This document shows positions 46,035 through 57,715 of a stretch of DNA of 64,000 bases, in pieces; the stretch's first letter is position 1, and every line of letters begins with the position of its first letter. The notes under the pieces were generated by a model. It searched no databases and was not told the origin of the DNA. It saw only the letters and a program-made list of their open reading frames with translations. The stretch is from Ariolimax columbianus (lineage: Eukaryota > Mollusca > Gastropoda > Stylommatophora > Arionidae). Where the stretch lies: contig JAVGWX010000004.1 in the NCBI GenBank assembly GCA_036924085.1, forward strand, positions 15,217,454 to 15,281,453. The letters run 5' to 3'. A program made the translations under genes and the position numbers.

Positions 46035-46500
46035 GCAACAAAATCATGCCGTATGGCGTGTCCTTTCTTTGATTAAAGCAACATTTTAGATGCGCCATAT
46101 TGTCCCAGTCATAAAGTCATGCCCCCACTGGTCTCTGTCTGCCTCTTCTTCTTCTCCTCCTCTCAATTTCGCTGTTGTCACAAAGCTTTCTATGTACTTC
46201 TATGGAGAATGTGCCCAATGAACCAAGCCTGTCTACTTTTATTTTTCGTATTGTTTTCGTTATTTTCATTATATTTCTTTGCTGTCCAGGGCATACCTAG
46301 CATTCTTCTCGGGAATGATGTTGTTGTCAGCGAATTATCAGTTTATGTATTCATTATCAAGAATTAAGCAATAGGTACCTTATAATTTCTACAAATATCA
46401 ACAAAGATATATAAACAGCTAGAGCATCAGTGGCGCGAAATCCTACCAATAGATAAGGACATCAACATGAAGAGCATATCAAATGAAGGTAGTCATATGA
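46035..46500. other. Unassigned sequence
   Basis: An 82-aa ORF (46119-46367) is hydrophobic and could encode two membrane segments, but nothing else supports it. Confidence 0.3.
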
Positions 46501-46529
46501 AAAACGTTGAAGTCGAGGGGTAGGGGGTG

Positions 46530-47290
46530 GGGGGAGTGTAGTGAGGTCTGGGCTGGACGACTCGTTCGTTAAAGGAAAGTGTAGCGTCAGATATAGCCTC
46601 TCCTTTCCAGGTGTAGAGATCGCCGCTGGATTCACTGTTCGGCTTGCCGTTCAGGGGTTTCCATGCCAATGACCTCTCCTACATTATTGTGTCCCCAGCA
46701 GCCCCTTCCTGAGAAAGCCCATGTTTTTTACAGAGCCTGCTGTGGGGAGTGACCGAGTATCCGGTGGTATAACTGGGCGGGCAGACTGGACTCATTAGCC
46801 TTGGTTGGCAGCCAATCTAAGAGAAAGTAAACTATGACTATAAAACCGGGTAGACGAAGCTCGTTAGCCTAATCAGGTGGTTCGCCTAGGAAAGGAGGAA
46901 CTCTGATTTCAAACCCACAAGTCCCAGAGAGTGCTGGCTAGTTCTGGGACGATGAAAGTATCATCGGATGTCTCGAGTAACTAGTATCTGTGGTCAATGT
47001 TTCCACTAACTTGTGGAAACCTCAGGAGAATGTAGGTATTCGGGAGTAAACCCATACACAACATCCGGAGTAGTAGCACCTAAGGCGGATGTTTTCAAAA
47101 TTTCGAACTCATTCCGGCAGCTTTGCATTTCTTTGGATTACACCAACAAGGCCGAAGGGGGGATCCTGCAGTTTGGGCATCTCGGGGTCTCCACATTCAG
47201 CGCCCAGGCCTACTCCCAGGGTGCCACGCGGATGGTCTGCAAAGACTGAGACGACAATGATGATATGATGCTGTCGATGATGTAGTGTTA
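46530..47290 (+). repeat. Probable mobile-element-derived segment of unknown family
   Basis: GC-richer than its surroundings, without a long ORF. It ends in GACGACAATGATGATATGAT, a GAT-type tail like those of non-LTR elements. It may be a UTR or non-autonomous element. I could not find a second copy in the window. Confidence 0.4.
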
Positions 47291-47559
47291 GAAACCTGTG
47301 AACTGGGTCTCAGCTTTTTCTGAAATGGGTTCCCTTCCTTGTCATTATTTTGTTGATCATATTGCTATTTAACGCTGGATAGCCCAAGGCGTGTCAAGAC
47401 TCGTGACAGAATCATTGTACCCTGACCATGAGACATGCCCTCTACGTACTTTGTCTCTAAGAGGCTGTAAGGACTTTATATGTTAGCTAAATTCAATATC
47501 CCCCAAAATCTAAACAAAAGATACCCGAAACGAAATAAAACCCGGAACCTAAAGGCGAG

Positions 47560-47749
47560 CATCACAATCAACACAGCATACTCCAAAAAGGTGATCACCA
47601 CAATCAACACAACATACTCCCAAATTGCGATCACCACAATCAACACAACATACTCCCAAATTGCGATCACCATAGTCAACACAACATACTCCCAAATTGC
47701 GATCACCACAATCAACACAACATACTCCCAAATTGCGATCACCACAATC
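47560..47749. repeat. 36-bp minisatellite, left part (5 units)
   Basis: The unit is ATCACCACAATCAACACAAC then ATACTCCCAAATTGCG. It resumes at 51398 beyond the I-like element. Confidence 0.95.
47737..47749. repeat. Left copy of the 13-bp target-site duplication
   Basis: GATCACCACAATC, matching 51398-51410. Because the target is itself a tandem repeat, the match could reflect array periodicity rather than a true duplication. Confidence 0.65.
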
Positions 47750-50700
47750 TCCCTAACACATCACCTGCATGAAGGTAAGATTGACGTGGCATGTATCCAG
47801 GAAACGCACCTCAACAATAATCATAAATTCTCAATCAGAGGATACCAGACTTTCCATCTCGATAGAGAAGGCCACAAAGGAGGGGTCCTGATACTGACCA
47901 GAAACTGCATACCGAGTAGCGCGGTACCTGTCAGTCACACCGGACAAGCAGAAATTGTAGGAGTTGACATAATGGCTCAAGAGACGAAGCTCCGCATTTT
48001 CAATCTGTACGGACCACCAAATAGAGACCTATCGCTCTCGAGTATGGAGGTCAGAGACTCCAACTGCATAGTAGTTGGAGATTTCAACAGCCACTCGGAG
48101 AGATGGGGATACTCTGACACAGACAGCAGAGGTGACGAAGTGGAAGATTGGGAGATAGATGCAAATCTCTCCGTAATCAATAGGCCGGAGGATACCCCTA
48201 GTTTCTATTCTAGAACATGGCGTACCACCTCGACTCCAGATTTGGCCTTCTCCACACAGGACATACACCATAAAATAGACCGCCAGGTGCTAAACCAACT
48301 GGCAGGTAGCGACCACAGGCCGATCAGGCTAGACATTGATATGGAAGAAGGCCCACAGGAAACAAAACCGCTCCCACGTTGGAATTACAAACGAGCCGAC
48401 TGGGACAGATTTGCAATCCTGACAGATGGGCTGTGTGAAACCATCAACACACGAAACAACAAAATGAAGCCCATGGTGGAAAGCCTAAGCAAGGCAATAA
48501 TGCAAGCCGCCACTGAAACCATCCCAAAAGGAGCTAGGAAAAACTATAAGCCCTACTGGAATGATGAGTTGCAGAAAGTGGAAGATGCAGTAACAAATGC
48601 CAGGAACATGGCAGAGCGAGAACAATCTATGGAGGCAAACATCGCCCTCAAAGCCGCCACGGCGAAATACAAACACACTCTCAAGCAAACAGCAAGAGAA
48701 AGCTGGAAAAACAAAACGGAAAGCCTAAACCTGGATAAAGAAGGGAACAAGCTATGGAAGCTAGTCAGAGCCATGAACGACGAAACCCCGTCAAACAAAC
48801 AAATTACCATCAAGCAGGGCGAAAACCTGCTCACCGGTAAGAAAGCCGCAAACGCTTTTGTCGATCACTATGCCAGAGCAAACCACATCGAGGTCCCTGC
48901 AGATAAGCATACAGACATTAGTGAAGAGCTAAAGGGGCACGACAACATCAATACGGCACCTGAAGAGCACATGATGGCCAAATTAACAATGAGCGAAATG
49001 GAAGAGGCTATGAGAACATTAAAGAAATAGAAATCTCCCGGAAAAGACGGGATAACAAACGAAATGCTGATGGGGCTGGGCCAAACAGCGAAGAGGAAAC
49101 TGCTATCGGTCCTGAACCAAAGCTGGAAAAGGGGAATTGTACCCCAGGCATGGAAAGACGCAGTACTGGTGCCAGTACCAAAAACAGGAAAGGACAAAAC
49201 AGATCCAAATGGATATAGGCCCATCAGCCTACTGAGCTGTGTCGGCAAGCTGATGGAACGGATGATAAACACCAGACTGATGTGGCATCTGGAAGAAAAA
49301 CGAATACTTATTCCACAGGAAGCCGGCTTTAGACAGCACAGATCCACTGAGGACCAGGTCATCCTCATAGCTCAGGAAATAGAAGATGCCTACCAGGCAC
49401 AGAAACACACAATAGCTGTTTGGGTGGATCTGGAAAAGGCATTTGACAAAGTCTGGAAAGACGGACTTAGATTCAAGCTAAGAAGAAGTGATGTTTGTGG
49501 GAAAATGTACAAGTGGATCAACCACTACCTCAAACAAAGAACGGCCAGAGTCCAAGTACAAGGGCAGATGAGCAAAAAGGTGACACTCGAGCAGGGAGTA
49601 CCCCAAGGGGGAGTACTGTCACCCACACTCTTCCTGGTATATATAAACGACATTACAGAGAATATACCAAGGAGAGTCCAGCTCAATGTTTGCAGACGAT
49701 CTGGCTATGTGGACCTCTGAAAAGAATCTCACCATAACAAGAAATCGGATGCAGCAGGCCCTAACATCGCTGGAAGAGTGGGCGAACTCATGGCTGGTCA
49801 AAATAAACGAGAAGAAAACCACATGCACAATATTCTCGTTTTCAATAAAACCCCAAAATACCAAATTAAGTCTAAATGGCAAATTCCTGCAGCCAAACGA
49901 CAACCCAACCTATCTGGGAGTCACATTAGATCGGCGTATGACATGGAAAAGTCAGATCGAGAGAAACCGAATGAGAGCCAGAGAAAGAATGGCAATCATG
50001 AGGAAACTTGCTGGCACAAGCTGGGGAGCAGATGAAGGCATACTAAAGAAACTGTACACTGGAAGAGTGAGACCAGTTTTCGAGTATGGCATTACGGCAT
50101 GGACAACAGCAGCAAAGGCTAACTTCGATAAAGTTAGCAAACTTCAAAACCAAGCCATGAGAGTTAGAACAGATGGCATGAAGTCAACGCCAATTGTAGA
50201 ACTTGAAAAGATTACAAAACTGCAATCCATGACCGATAGAAGAGACTGCAGAGCCCAGCTGCAGTCAGAGAAACTCCGAAGACTGACTGACCACCCAATG
50301 CACCAGAGACTAAACAATTTGGGAAATGGGAAACTAAAGCGGAGAAACTTTGCAGAAATAGCCAAAGCAAAGATGCACGAAGATCCCATAAACGCACTAA
50401 CAACACCAAAACCCATCACTACTGTACGAAAACCTACCTGGAGACAGGATTTATTTCCAGAGGTGGTAGAAAATATACCAGGTATTGGAAACAAAAACTG
50501 CCAGACTGAAAAAGAAAGGAGAGATACTACCCTAAGCTTTATATCGAAAAGCTACCCAAGCATGGACTGGACCCATGCATACACCGACGGTTGTGTAACA
50601 AACACTACACAGAACGGAGGGGCAGGAGCATTCCTGAACCTATCAAATGGCAGACAAATAACACTGTCATTCGCTACTGGTAAGCACACAAGCAATTTCA

Positions 50701-51371
50701 GAGCGGAGGCAAAGGCACTGAGGGCGGCAGTGGAAGAAATGGTGTCACACCAAGAAAATGAAAACCATATAGTCCTGCTTACAGATGCTCTGGCCGTAGT
50801 CACAGCGCTAAAAAGCCAGAAAAACACTGAGCTTAATGATTTAAGAGCAACACTCTGCAAACTGTGCCAGCAGTCCGCACCAGAAAGGGTAGTGGTACAG
50901 TGGGTCCCATCACACTGCGACATCCAAGGCAACGAGGAGGCAGACAGACTCGCAAAAGAAGGTGCAAGACTACCACAAACAGATACTAGTATGACGTACG
51001 AAGAGTCAAAACGGCTTATCAAAGCCAGATACATGACCAAATGAGAAACCGAACATACTGGTTACACCAAAAACGATGCCTATTACCAGTTGAACCGAAG
51101 AGAGCAGGTCGTTGTCTTCAGACTTCGCACTGGCCACAATAGACTGAGGTACCACCTATTCAACAAATTGAAGATAGGTGGTACCGACGAATGCCCGTGC
51201 GGTACTGGTAAAATGACCACTGAACATCTGCTGCAGAACTGCCCGACATACGAGGATCAGAGAGAGCAGATGTGGCCATCACCAGTGGAACTGCAAGACA
51301 AGCTCTATGGCAGTGGCGACAGCCTCAGGATGACCGCCGCTTTTTTCGAAAAAATAATGGTTACTGTCTGA
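47750..51371 (+). pseudogene. I-like ORF2: endonuclease, RT, RNase H (two stops, one frameshift)
   Basis: Endonuclease: DVACIQETHL, VGDFNSHSERWG and GSDHRPIRLD; the N-terminal Asn block is lost to truncation. RT: SPGKDGIT, GYRPISLLS, VWVDLEKAFDKV, QGVPQGGVLSP and FADDLAMW. RNase H: YTDG (50580-50591), FRAEAKAL (Glu at 50706), LLTDALAV (Asp at 50784) and WVPSHCDIQGNEEADRL, so the four acidic residues remain. C-terminus: CPCGTGKMTTEHLLQNC. Breaks: TAG at 49028-49030 between endonuclease and RT; a frame change at about 49670-49685 just before FADD; TGA at 51042-51044 after RNase H. Reading frame agrees on both sides of each stop. Upstream, the 36-bp minisatellite is read in frame with the endonuclease (open from 47480), an accident of insertion. 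Confidence 0.92.
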
Positions 51372-51397
51372 CTGCGTACGAAGAAGAAGAAGAAGAA
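47750..51397 (+). mobile_element. I/Nimb-like non-LTR retrotransposon, 5'-truncated, inactivated
   Basis: The order is endonuclease, reverse transcriptase, RNase H, then a C-terminal Cys/His motif, ending ten bases after the last stop in TACG and a (GAA)n tail. The 5' end falls inside the endonuclease, so ORF1 and the endonuclease start are lost. It is flanked by units of one 36-bp minisatellite with a matching 13-bp boundary. Confidence 0.92.
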
Positions 51398-51495
51398 GAT
51401 CACCACAATCAACACAACATACTCCCAAATTGCGATCACCACAATCAACACAACATACTCCCAAAAGGCGATCACCATAGTCAACACAGAGTACT
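51398..51495. repeat. 36-bp minisatellite, right part, including the second target-site copy
   Basis: Continues the 47560-47749 array. 51398-51410 repeats GATCACCACAATC. About 2.5 units, ending before a poly-A run. Confidence 0.92.
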
Positions 51496-52820
51496 TCCTT
51501 CCTTTAAAAAAAAAAATAGGCTATCTACAACCAGAATTTTGTTCAGTGAAATGCCATTTCTGCCCTGCGCCAACTGTCAAAGACCATAAATACAGTAGTC
51601 TGAAAGTGGCACAACACTTGAATATGGGTACAATTTATTTACAATACACATCAAGAGAACATGTTAGGAGATGTGTCTGATCAACTTTCAACGGAATGTT
51701 AATTCTTGTGAAATCCTCCCGCTTCGTCGCTGTTTTAAGGAAGTTAATCGGGAAACTGATTTCTTCTGTCAAGTTGAGGAACTAACAAGTTATAGACCCA
51801 TTTGTTGTCGTACACTCCAGTACTTGTAATGGTTACTCCACAACTTTTTCGTGAATACAAACACTGTTGACGAAAGCAGTGAGACAACAGAGGTTGTACG
51901 TGATATTTGAACTCAAGTGTTCAGACTTTCCTAGCTTTGTAGATCGATTTGAAAACTTTTAGCTTTCAGCTTTTAGAACGTGAGTATTAGCTTTCAGCTT
52001 TAGAAACACGAGTCTTAGCTTTTCACCAGGGTTGCTGTTTGTATTAGCATAACGCCATCGAACATAGAAGCCGTTGAATGTTGATGAAAGCAAACAATCT
52101 AGGAACTGAAGATGCATCGTTTACAATCTGTAGTAATTACTTCCAAATGTTTCTGGAAATTAAACTCTGCTACGAAACAAAACATGTACTTAAATGTGTG
52201 GAAGGAATTTGGATTGCTGTTTTCAGATGTCTTTGAACAATGAACACTATTTAGGGAATGTAGAGTACTTTAAATTCACATTTTTCTAACAACAGTATTT
52301 CAATATAGCACACAATTTGACTGCCATTTATGTGATTTCAATGCATTGATCACAGAGCCACTACCTGGAGAGGAAAGATTAAGCCATTGCCTACTAATGT
52401 ACGTGTCGCAAACGGTGACTAAATGAAGTGGAGCATAAATTTGTCAATCTGATCGTGGAGAAACAGCTACAGAAACCAATTTAAATGTTTGAGGGCGTAG
52501 CGAAATTTTCCATTCTTCTACGATTTTCATATAGTGTTACAGTTAAAGTGTGTTTTATATTATCATATTATGTGACCGTGTCATGTATGGAGTGAAAAGG
52601 CATTGCATTAGCAATAAGAAGACGTAAAATATATAAATGTATCTCATTCTTAAAATAGTAAAGATGTCAGAAACAAAGAACATCAAATCAAAACAAAAAC
52701 TGCTCGGAAAAAAACAATTGACATGTCAGATTTACCCAAAACAAACTGCTAATCCATATCTTTTATCGTTTGTAAAAAATATGTATAGGTATCATAACAA
52801 GTATCATCTTAAAGCTCCCA
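51496..52820. other. Unassigned AT-rich sequence
   Basis: No supported ORF or RNA gene. A small local duplication (TTAGCTTTCAGCTTT) lies near 51960-52005. Confidence 0.35.
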
Positions 52821-52825
52821 GTCTA

Positions 52826-52890
52826 TGACAGTGGCCTCTAGTCCTGAATGACAGAAGAAACGGCCACTGACAGTGGCCTCTCGTCCTGAA
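52826..52890. repeat. ~40-bp direct duplication
   Basis: TGACAGTGGCCTCT(A/C)GTCCTGAA occurs twice. Confidence 0.85.
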
Positions 52891-52894
52891 AGAG

Positions 52895-53110
52895 TTTTAA
52901 ACACGTTAGCATTTACACACATACATGATTTAATGAAAACACTTACTATAAATGACGTCTTAAATCATAATTACAGATATGCAGATGACACACTTCTGCT
53001 AGCTGAAAGTGCACCCAAAACTCTGGGAATCAAGAAAATAACAAAAGTCACGATAACGGATTGAACATTAACACAGACAACACGACAAGTATGATAATTT
53101 ACAGACAAGA
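52895..53110 (+). pseudogene. Non-LTR reverse transcriptase scrap
   Basis: The frame at 52873-53064 contains NYRYADDTLLLAES, the RT catalytic block. After a frameshift it continues GLNINTDNTTSMII, the block that follows it in RTE-type RTs. The rest of the element is gone. A CR1 3' stub lies 190 bp downstream but is a different family. Confidence 0.75.
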
Positions 53111-53302
53111 CATATGCACTTCAGAACGAGTTAATAATCAAAGTTTTGGATATACAGTTTGTAAGTTATTTGTACCTTTCCCCAGGTGGCGAATTAAGAG
53201 CAGCTATAGATGGCGCCTAACTCGCTGCAGGTCTACTTAGCTCTAATGTTTGAGTCTATTAAGATGGACTAGCACATATGTAATAACCACCCTTCAAGAA
53301 AC

Positions 53303-53355
53303 TTGGTGTGTACAGACTAGAGTCTTCTAAACCAGTATAAAAACGTTAAGTTAGA
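53303..53355 (+). mobile_element. CR1-like 3'-terminal stub
   Basis: GTACAGACTAGAGTCTTCTA and AACCAGTATAAAAACGTTAA match the last ~50 bases of the CR1-like copies (AAACCAGTATAAAGACGTTA). It is an extreme 5' truncation. Confidence 0.8.
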
Positions 53356-53404
53356 GCTAGTTTCTTTTTTAAATTTGGAAATATAATAAGGGAGAATGTA
53401 AGTG

Positions 53405-53935
53405 CTCGTAAGTAAGTATCCCCATCTCAGTCATGTCTGACTGTATGTTGATGCGACCTTGGAGTAATAGCCCCATTCTCAGTCATGTCTGACTGTAGGT
53501 TGATGCAACCTTGGAGTACTAGCCCCATCTCAGTCATGTCTGACTGTAGGTTGATGTAACTTTGGAGTAGTAGCCCCATGTCAGTCGTGTCTGACTGTAG
53601 GTTGATGCAACCTTGGAGTACTAGCCCCATCTTAGTCATGTCTGACTGTAGGTTGATGTAACTTTGGAGTAGTAGCCCCATCTCAGTCATGTCTGACTGT
53701 AGGTTGATGCAACCTTGGAGTACTAACCCCATCTCAGTCATGTCTTACTGTAGGTTGATGCAACCTTAGAGTAGTATCCCCATCTCAGTCATGTCTGACT
53801 GTAGGTTGATGCAACCTTAGAGTAGTATCCCCATCTCAGTCATGTCTGACTGTAGGTTGATGCAACCTTGGAGTAGTAGCCCCATCTCAGTCATGTCTGA
53901 CTGTAGGTTGATGCAACCTTGAAATAGCAACTCTA
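53405..53935. repeat. 51-bp minisatellite, about 10 units
   Basis: The unit is CAGTCATGTCTGACTGTAGG then TTGATGCAACCTTGGAGTAG and TAGCCCCATCT. It contains the inverted motif AGTCATG/TCTGACT. Confidence 0.95.
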
Positions 53936-54121
53936 TAATGTTTTTGATTGTCGTTTTCCTTGTGGCGTTGTCTTATCACGTCTGTGTTGCATGAGCTTAT
54001 TTTCGCCTAGGCTGAGGTGGCTCTTCAGGATGCCATTTGGATCGGTCTGCGTCTATGTCTTTTCAATAAGTTTGATCCATATCCAGTTCCTTCATGTCCA
54101 GTTGCTCAAGCAGTCCAATTG

Positions 54122-54165
54122 TATTGTGGGGGATTAGGTGGGGGTGGGGGGGGGGGGGGGGTAAT
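54122..54165. repeat. G-run tract
   Basis: GGTGGGGGTGGGG followed by a long uninterrupted G run. Confidence 0.9.
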
Positions 54166-54234
54166 AGAAAGGAGGGTTGTGGTCACATTCTGTGATTGTT
54201 CTATTTTTAAAATCCTTATTGCATTTTGCTGAAA

Positions 54235-54545
54235 TATTGATATGGTTCTTGGTTCAGAGTTGGTTTTGTATATTCAATTGGTTCTTGGTTCAGAGTTTGG
54301 TTGACATATTTATTTGGTTGTTGGTTTAGAGTTTGGTTAATGTACTTATTTGGTTCTTGGGTAAGACGTTGGTCTATATATTTGTTTGGTTCTTCGTTTA
54401 TAGTTTGGCTGATATATTTATTTGGTTCTTGGTTTATAGTTTGGCTGATATATTTATTTGGTTCTTGTTTTGGAGTTTGGCTGATATATTTATTTTATTC
54501 TTGGTTTATAGTTTATATATTTATTTGGATTTTTTAAACAGAACA
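54235..54545. repeat. ~36-bp minisatellite, about 8-9 units
   Basis: The unit is TTTGGTTCTTGGTTTATAG then TTTGGCTGATATATTTA. Confidence 0.9.
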
Positions 54546-55330
54546 TGGCTAAACTTGTTGACATTTTGTAATGAACAAGTGGATATGAGTATTTATGCGG
54601 TTCTTTGCTCACACAATGGATGATATATTTATTTACATGTTTGTATACAATTTGGCTGAACTATTTATTTGACGCTTTGTACATAAATATGGCGACTTCC
54701 ATGTCAGGTCGTGTTCTCAGACAGTTGTACAATTACTTGAAGACATACACGAACATAGCCAAAATATACTTTATATTGAGTGCTCTCTATTTTTAAAAGG
54801 CGTTGAGCAGATGATCGTCATTCCATTTTCTATTTCTTTTGTGTATGTGCCTTTTAAAAAATTATGAAAGTAGCGCCAATCAGATTTGATGGCCAGCAGC
54901 CATGTCATATCCTGTTGTGAATTCTTGCCAAGTCGCAAAATCGAATTTAATTCTTCAGTAGCGCACGCTACACATTTCTGGTTTGTAAACTGACAAAGTA
55001 ACGCTGACATTTCGAAGGTAGCTACATCGTTCAACTTTACAATACTTACAAACTCACGCAAAACAAGTCTTTGTAATAGGGTTTACCTTCTCTTTACTAT
55101 TCTTGTCACTCGCACTTACTCTGCGAAGTATCTCATTACTGCCAGTTATTCTTTCTACACAACTCCAACATAGAAAACACTAAAAACTTGCTTCCATGTA
55201 AAACACAAGATAATTAATTTAGTTGCATAAACTTAACATTTACAAGAATTGTCTGCTGAACTAAGTCTAAACTATCTAAATCAAACGTTCTCAGCAAGAG
55301 CTGGATTGTGACCTCTTGATCTATTTCCAG
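54546..55330. other. Unassigned sequence
   Basis: A 96-aa minus ORF (55061-54771) includes SALLCQFTNQKCVACATEEL. I do not recognise it, and without homologues it cannot be called a gene. Confidence 0.3.
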
Positions 55331-55479
55331 TTATATTGTCTTCTATCTTATTCTATTATCTACAATTTCACTTATGTCATCACTATCTAGTCTCGTGTTC
55401 TCGTAGAGCACCTAGCCAGTTGATGATGTGGCTTATCTACCGTTTCGTCAAATCTTCCGATAGCCAGAACCGCGTTGTG

Positions 55480-55990
55480 GTACCACAAGCCTCTCATTAC
55501 GTTTTATGAGTGTGCTCCCTGTGCATTCAGGTTACAACTTTCGCTTCGTCTGAGTCGTACGTACAATCAGTTATTTCTCGTCTTCAGCAAATCGTCAAGA
55601 GCTGTTTTTGTGATATTGTCTCTCTCTTCAGGATACAACTCTTCGGGATTGTATCCTAGGTGTCTGACACACCCTATCGTACAATCAACATTATCACTCT
55701 GTTACTCGAAGTGATACGATTTCTTGCTCGTGTCACCGGTATAGAAGGACAACCACTCTCCCCCCACCCCAATTGGTACAAGTGCAATTATCTTGGAGCA
55801 TGGTGGGTTAACCTTCTGTCCAGCTCTGTCCAACATGAACATTGCCTCTACTTTTTATTGGAATTTTAGCCACTTCCAAAACAACATGACCGATGTTCAC
55901 GAGAAACCTCTGTTTCTCGTCCGTTGACAGGTCAACGTCAATATCGTTCTCTTGACTGCAACACTTGTCAGTCTATCTAGTTCCTCCCTC
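55480..55990 (-). other. Possible decayed coding region, unidentified (minus)
   Basis: Minus-strand frames give protein-like stretches: EELDRLTSVAVKRTIL near 55960, VNIGHVVLEVAKIPIKSRG near 55890, and HLGYNPEELYPEERDNITK near 55650, followed by TALDDLLKTRN. They are interrupted by stops and frame changes. The acidic, charged composition looks more like decayed protein than chance. I cannot name a family. Confidence 0.3.
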
Positions 55991-56700
55991 CTGAAGTCTT
56001 CATAACCTCACTGGCTATCTTGTTCCTCTGTAAACTTATGTGCTGCTCACTTCCTCTACCCCCTTTTTCTGTGACTCTAGTTATTACAGCAAATGAGCTG
56101 GACTAGAACTCCTACCATTTTTGACAACAGTCACCAATTTACTTACAGTAAACATTTCTCTCCCTCTCTCGTGTTACCTCGCATTGTCAGTGACTGCACA
56201 ACGTGCCTGGCCTTAGCATGACCTGTTCCTACCTGGGTCGAAATATCCTTTTGCTTTTCTCCGAGAATAAGTTGCTAGCTACAACTCCTCTACTCCTAAA
56301 GGAGCTGTTACATTACATCCATCGTGCTGATCCTTGCGTCTGCTCAAGGCGTGCTCAAGGGTTGGTGATACATTTCCGGGATTTAGCGGATTGTCTGTGC
56401 CTAGAGTCGCTATGTATGGAAGCTCCACCATTTACAAGTCGTGTTCATTTGTTAGCTATCGTCCATTTGCAATGGACTTAGCTTCATGATGTACACATCT
56501 CGTTGACGTCATTTCTTGCTGGCGAGTAGGAAACATCGAATAGGCAAGTCAGACAACTTTCCTTGGAGACACAACTCTGACGACAAGAAAGTCTGCTTTG
56601 CAAATGGATTGTGCACAGCGAAAGATTTGGGAACCGCTTGTGTACACGGGGAAGTAGGAGACATCCTGCTTTCTGGAATGTCTATCCATTGTAAATGAAG
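55991..56700. other. Unassigned sequence
   Basis: ORFs at 56203-56481 and 56516-56698 have no recognisable motif. Confidence 0.3.
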
Positions 56701-56711
56701 ATGGCCAGGAA

Positions 56712-56815
56712 GGCGGCTAAATCATTATGATCAACGGCTCCCAAAGTGGAACAGGAAAATGTGTGGCACAAACATCAAAATGAACGGTTCTCAAATTGGA
56801 ACAGGAAAGTGTGTT
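56712..56815. repeat. ~52-bp tandem repeat, left part
   Basis: Units with ATGATCAACGGCTCCCAAAG and AACAGGAAAGTGTGTGG. Resumes after DR-A at 57160. Confidence 0.85.
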
Positions 56816-57155
56816 GTACCTCTTCTTCTCCCGCTGTCAAGCCATGAAAAGAGCTTTGCAGGAATCAGGGTGTAGTCCGGAATGCATTGTGTCGTAGTTT
56901 ACAGCTTGATTGAAATATTTACACGTTTTGGTCCGACACATCCGACTTCAGCAGATATTTTTAGTACCGGGTTAACAGTCCCTTTTCGATTACTTCTCCT
57001 TAGCAAGTCTGCTCTGTTGTAGCCTGTTATCCAGGATCACTTCGTGGTGGTGTAGAAGGGTCTTGGCAGCTCTGATTCGCTGGCCCTGACGCTAGAAGTC
57101 AGCTATGAGTCGCTGATCCCTGCAGCACATGCACTGCTCAACATCTTGGTACTAA
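56816..57155 (+). repeat. Dispersed repeat DR-A, copy 7, inserted in a tandem array
   Basis: Starts CTCTTCTTCTCCCGCTGTCA and has all DR-A blocks through GCACTGCTCAACATCTTGG. Both flanks are AACAGGAAAGTGTGT-type repeats. Confidence 0.85.
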
Positions 57156-57159
57156 CAGG

Positions 57160-57232
57160 AAAGTGTGTGGCCCAATCATTACGATCAACGGTTTCCAAAG
57201 CTGAACAGGAAAGTGTGTGGCACAGACTTATC
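57160..57232. repeat. ~52-bp tandem repeat, right part
   Basis: AACAGGAAAGTGTGTGGC, ACGATCAACGGTTTCCAAAG, then AACAGGAAAGTGTGTGGC. Confidence 0.85.
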
Positions 57233-57261
57233 GGAACATACAAGAATTTAACGACTGGCTA

Positions 57262-57715
57262 CAGTGAAAGAGATTGGTGTCTCACCGTGTATAGATCCTA
57301 CCATTAAAGAGATTGGAGTATCACATATATACACCCTACAGAAGAAGAGATCGGTGTCTCACCATGTATATCCTACCATTAAAGAGATTGGAGTATCACA
57401 AACATACAACCTACAGAAGAAGAGATTGGAACCTCACCATATATACAACCAACCACGGAAGAGATTGGGGCCTCACCATGTATACATCCTACTGTGGAAA
57501 AGATTGAGGTCTCACTATATATACATCCTACTGTCGAAAAGATTGAGGTCTCACCATATATACATCCTACTGTGGAAAAGATTGAGGTCTCACCATGTAT
57601 ACATCATACCGTGTAAGAAATTTGAGCCTTATCATGTATACATCCCCCTGTGGAAGAGATTGGGATCTCACCATGTATAAACCCCACTGTAGATAGATTA
57701 GAGCCTCATCGTTGA
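57262..57715. repeat. ~39-bp minisatellite, about 11 units
   Basis: The unit is AAGAGATTGGAGTCTCACC then ATGTATACATCCTACTGTGG, with variants. Confidence 0.9.

Noticed and set aside
47480..49030. 516-aa host protein with an N-terminal repeat domain
   Set aside because: The N-terminal repeats are the 36-bp minisatellite read in frame. The rest is a truncated retrotransposon endonuclease ending at a premature stop.
54771..55061. 96-aa minus ORF as a small gene
   Set aside because: Cys residues and length alone are not enough. No recognisable family and no supporting context.
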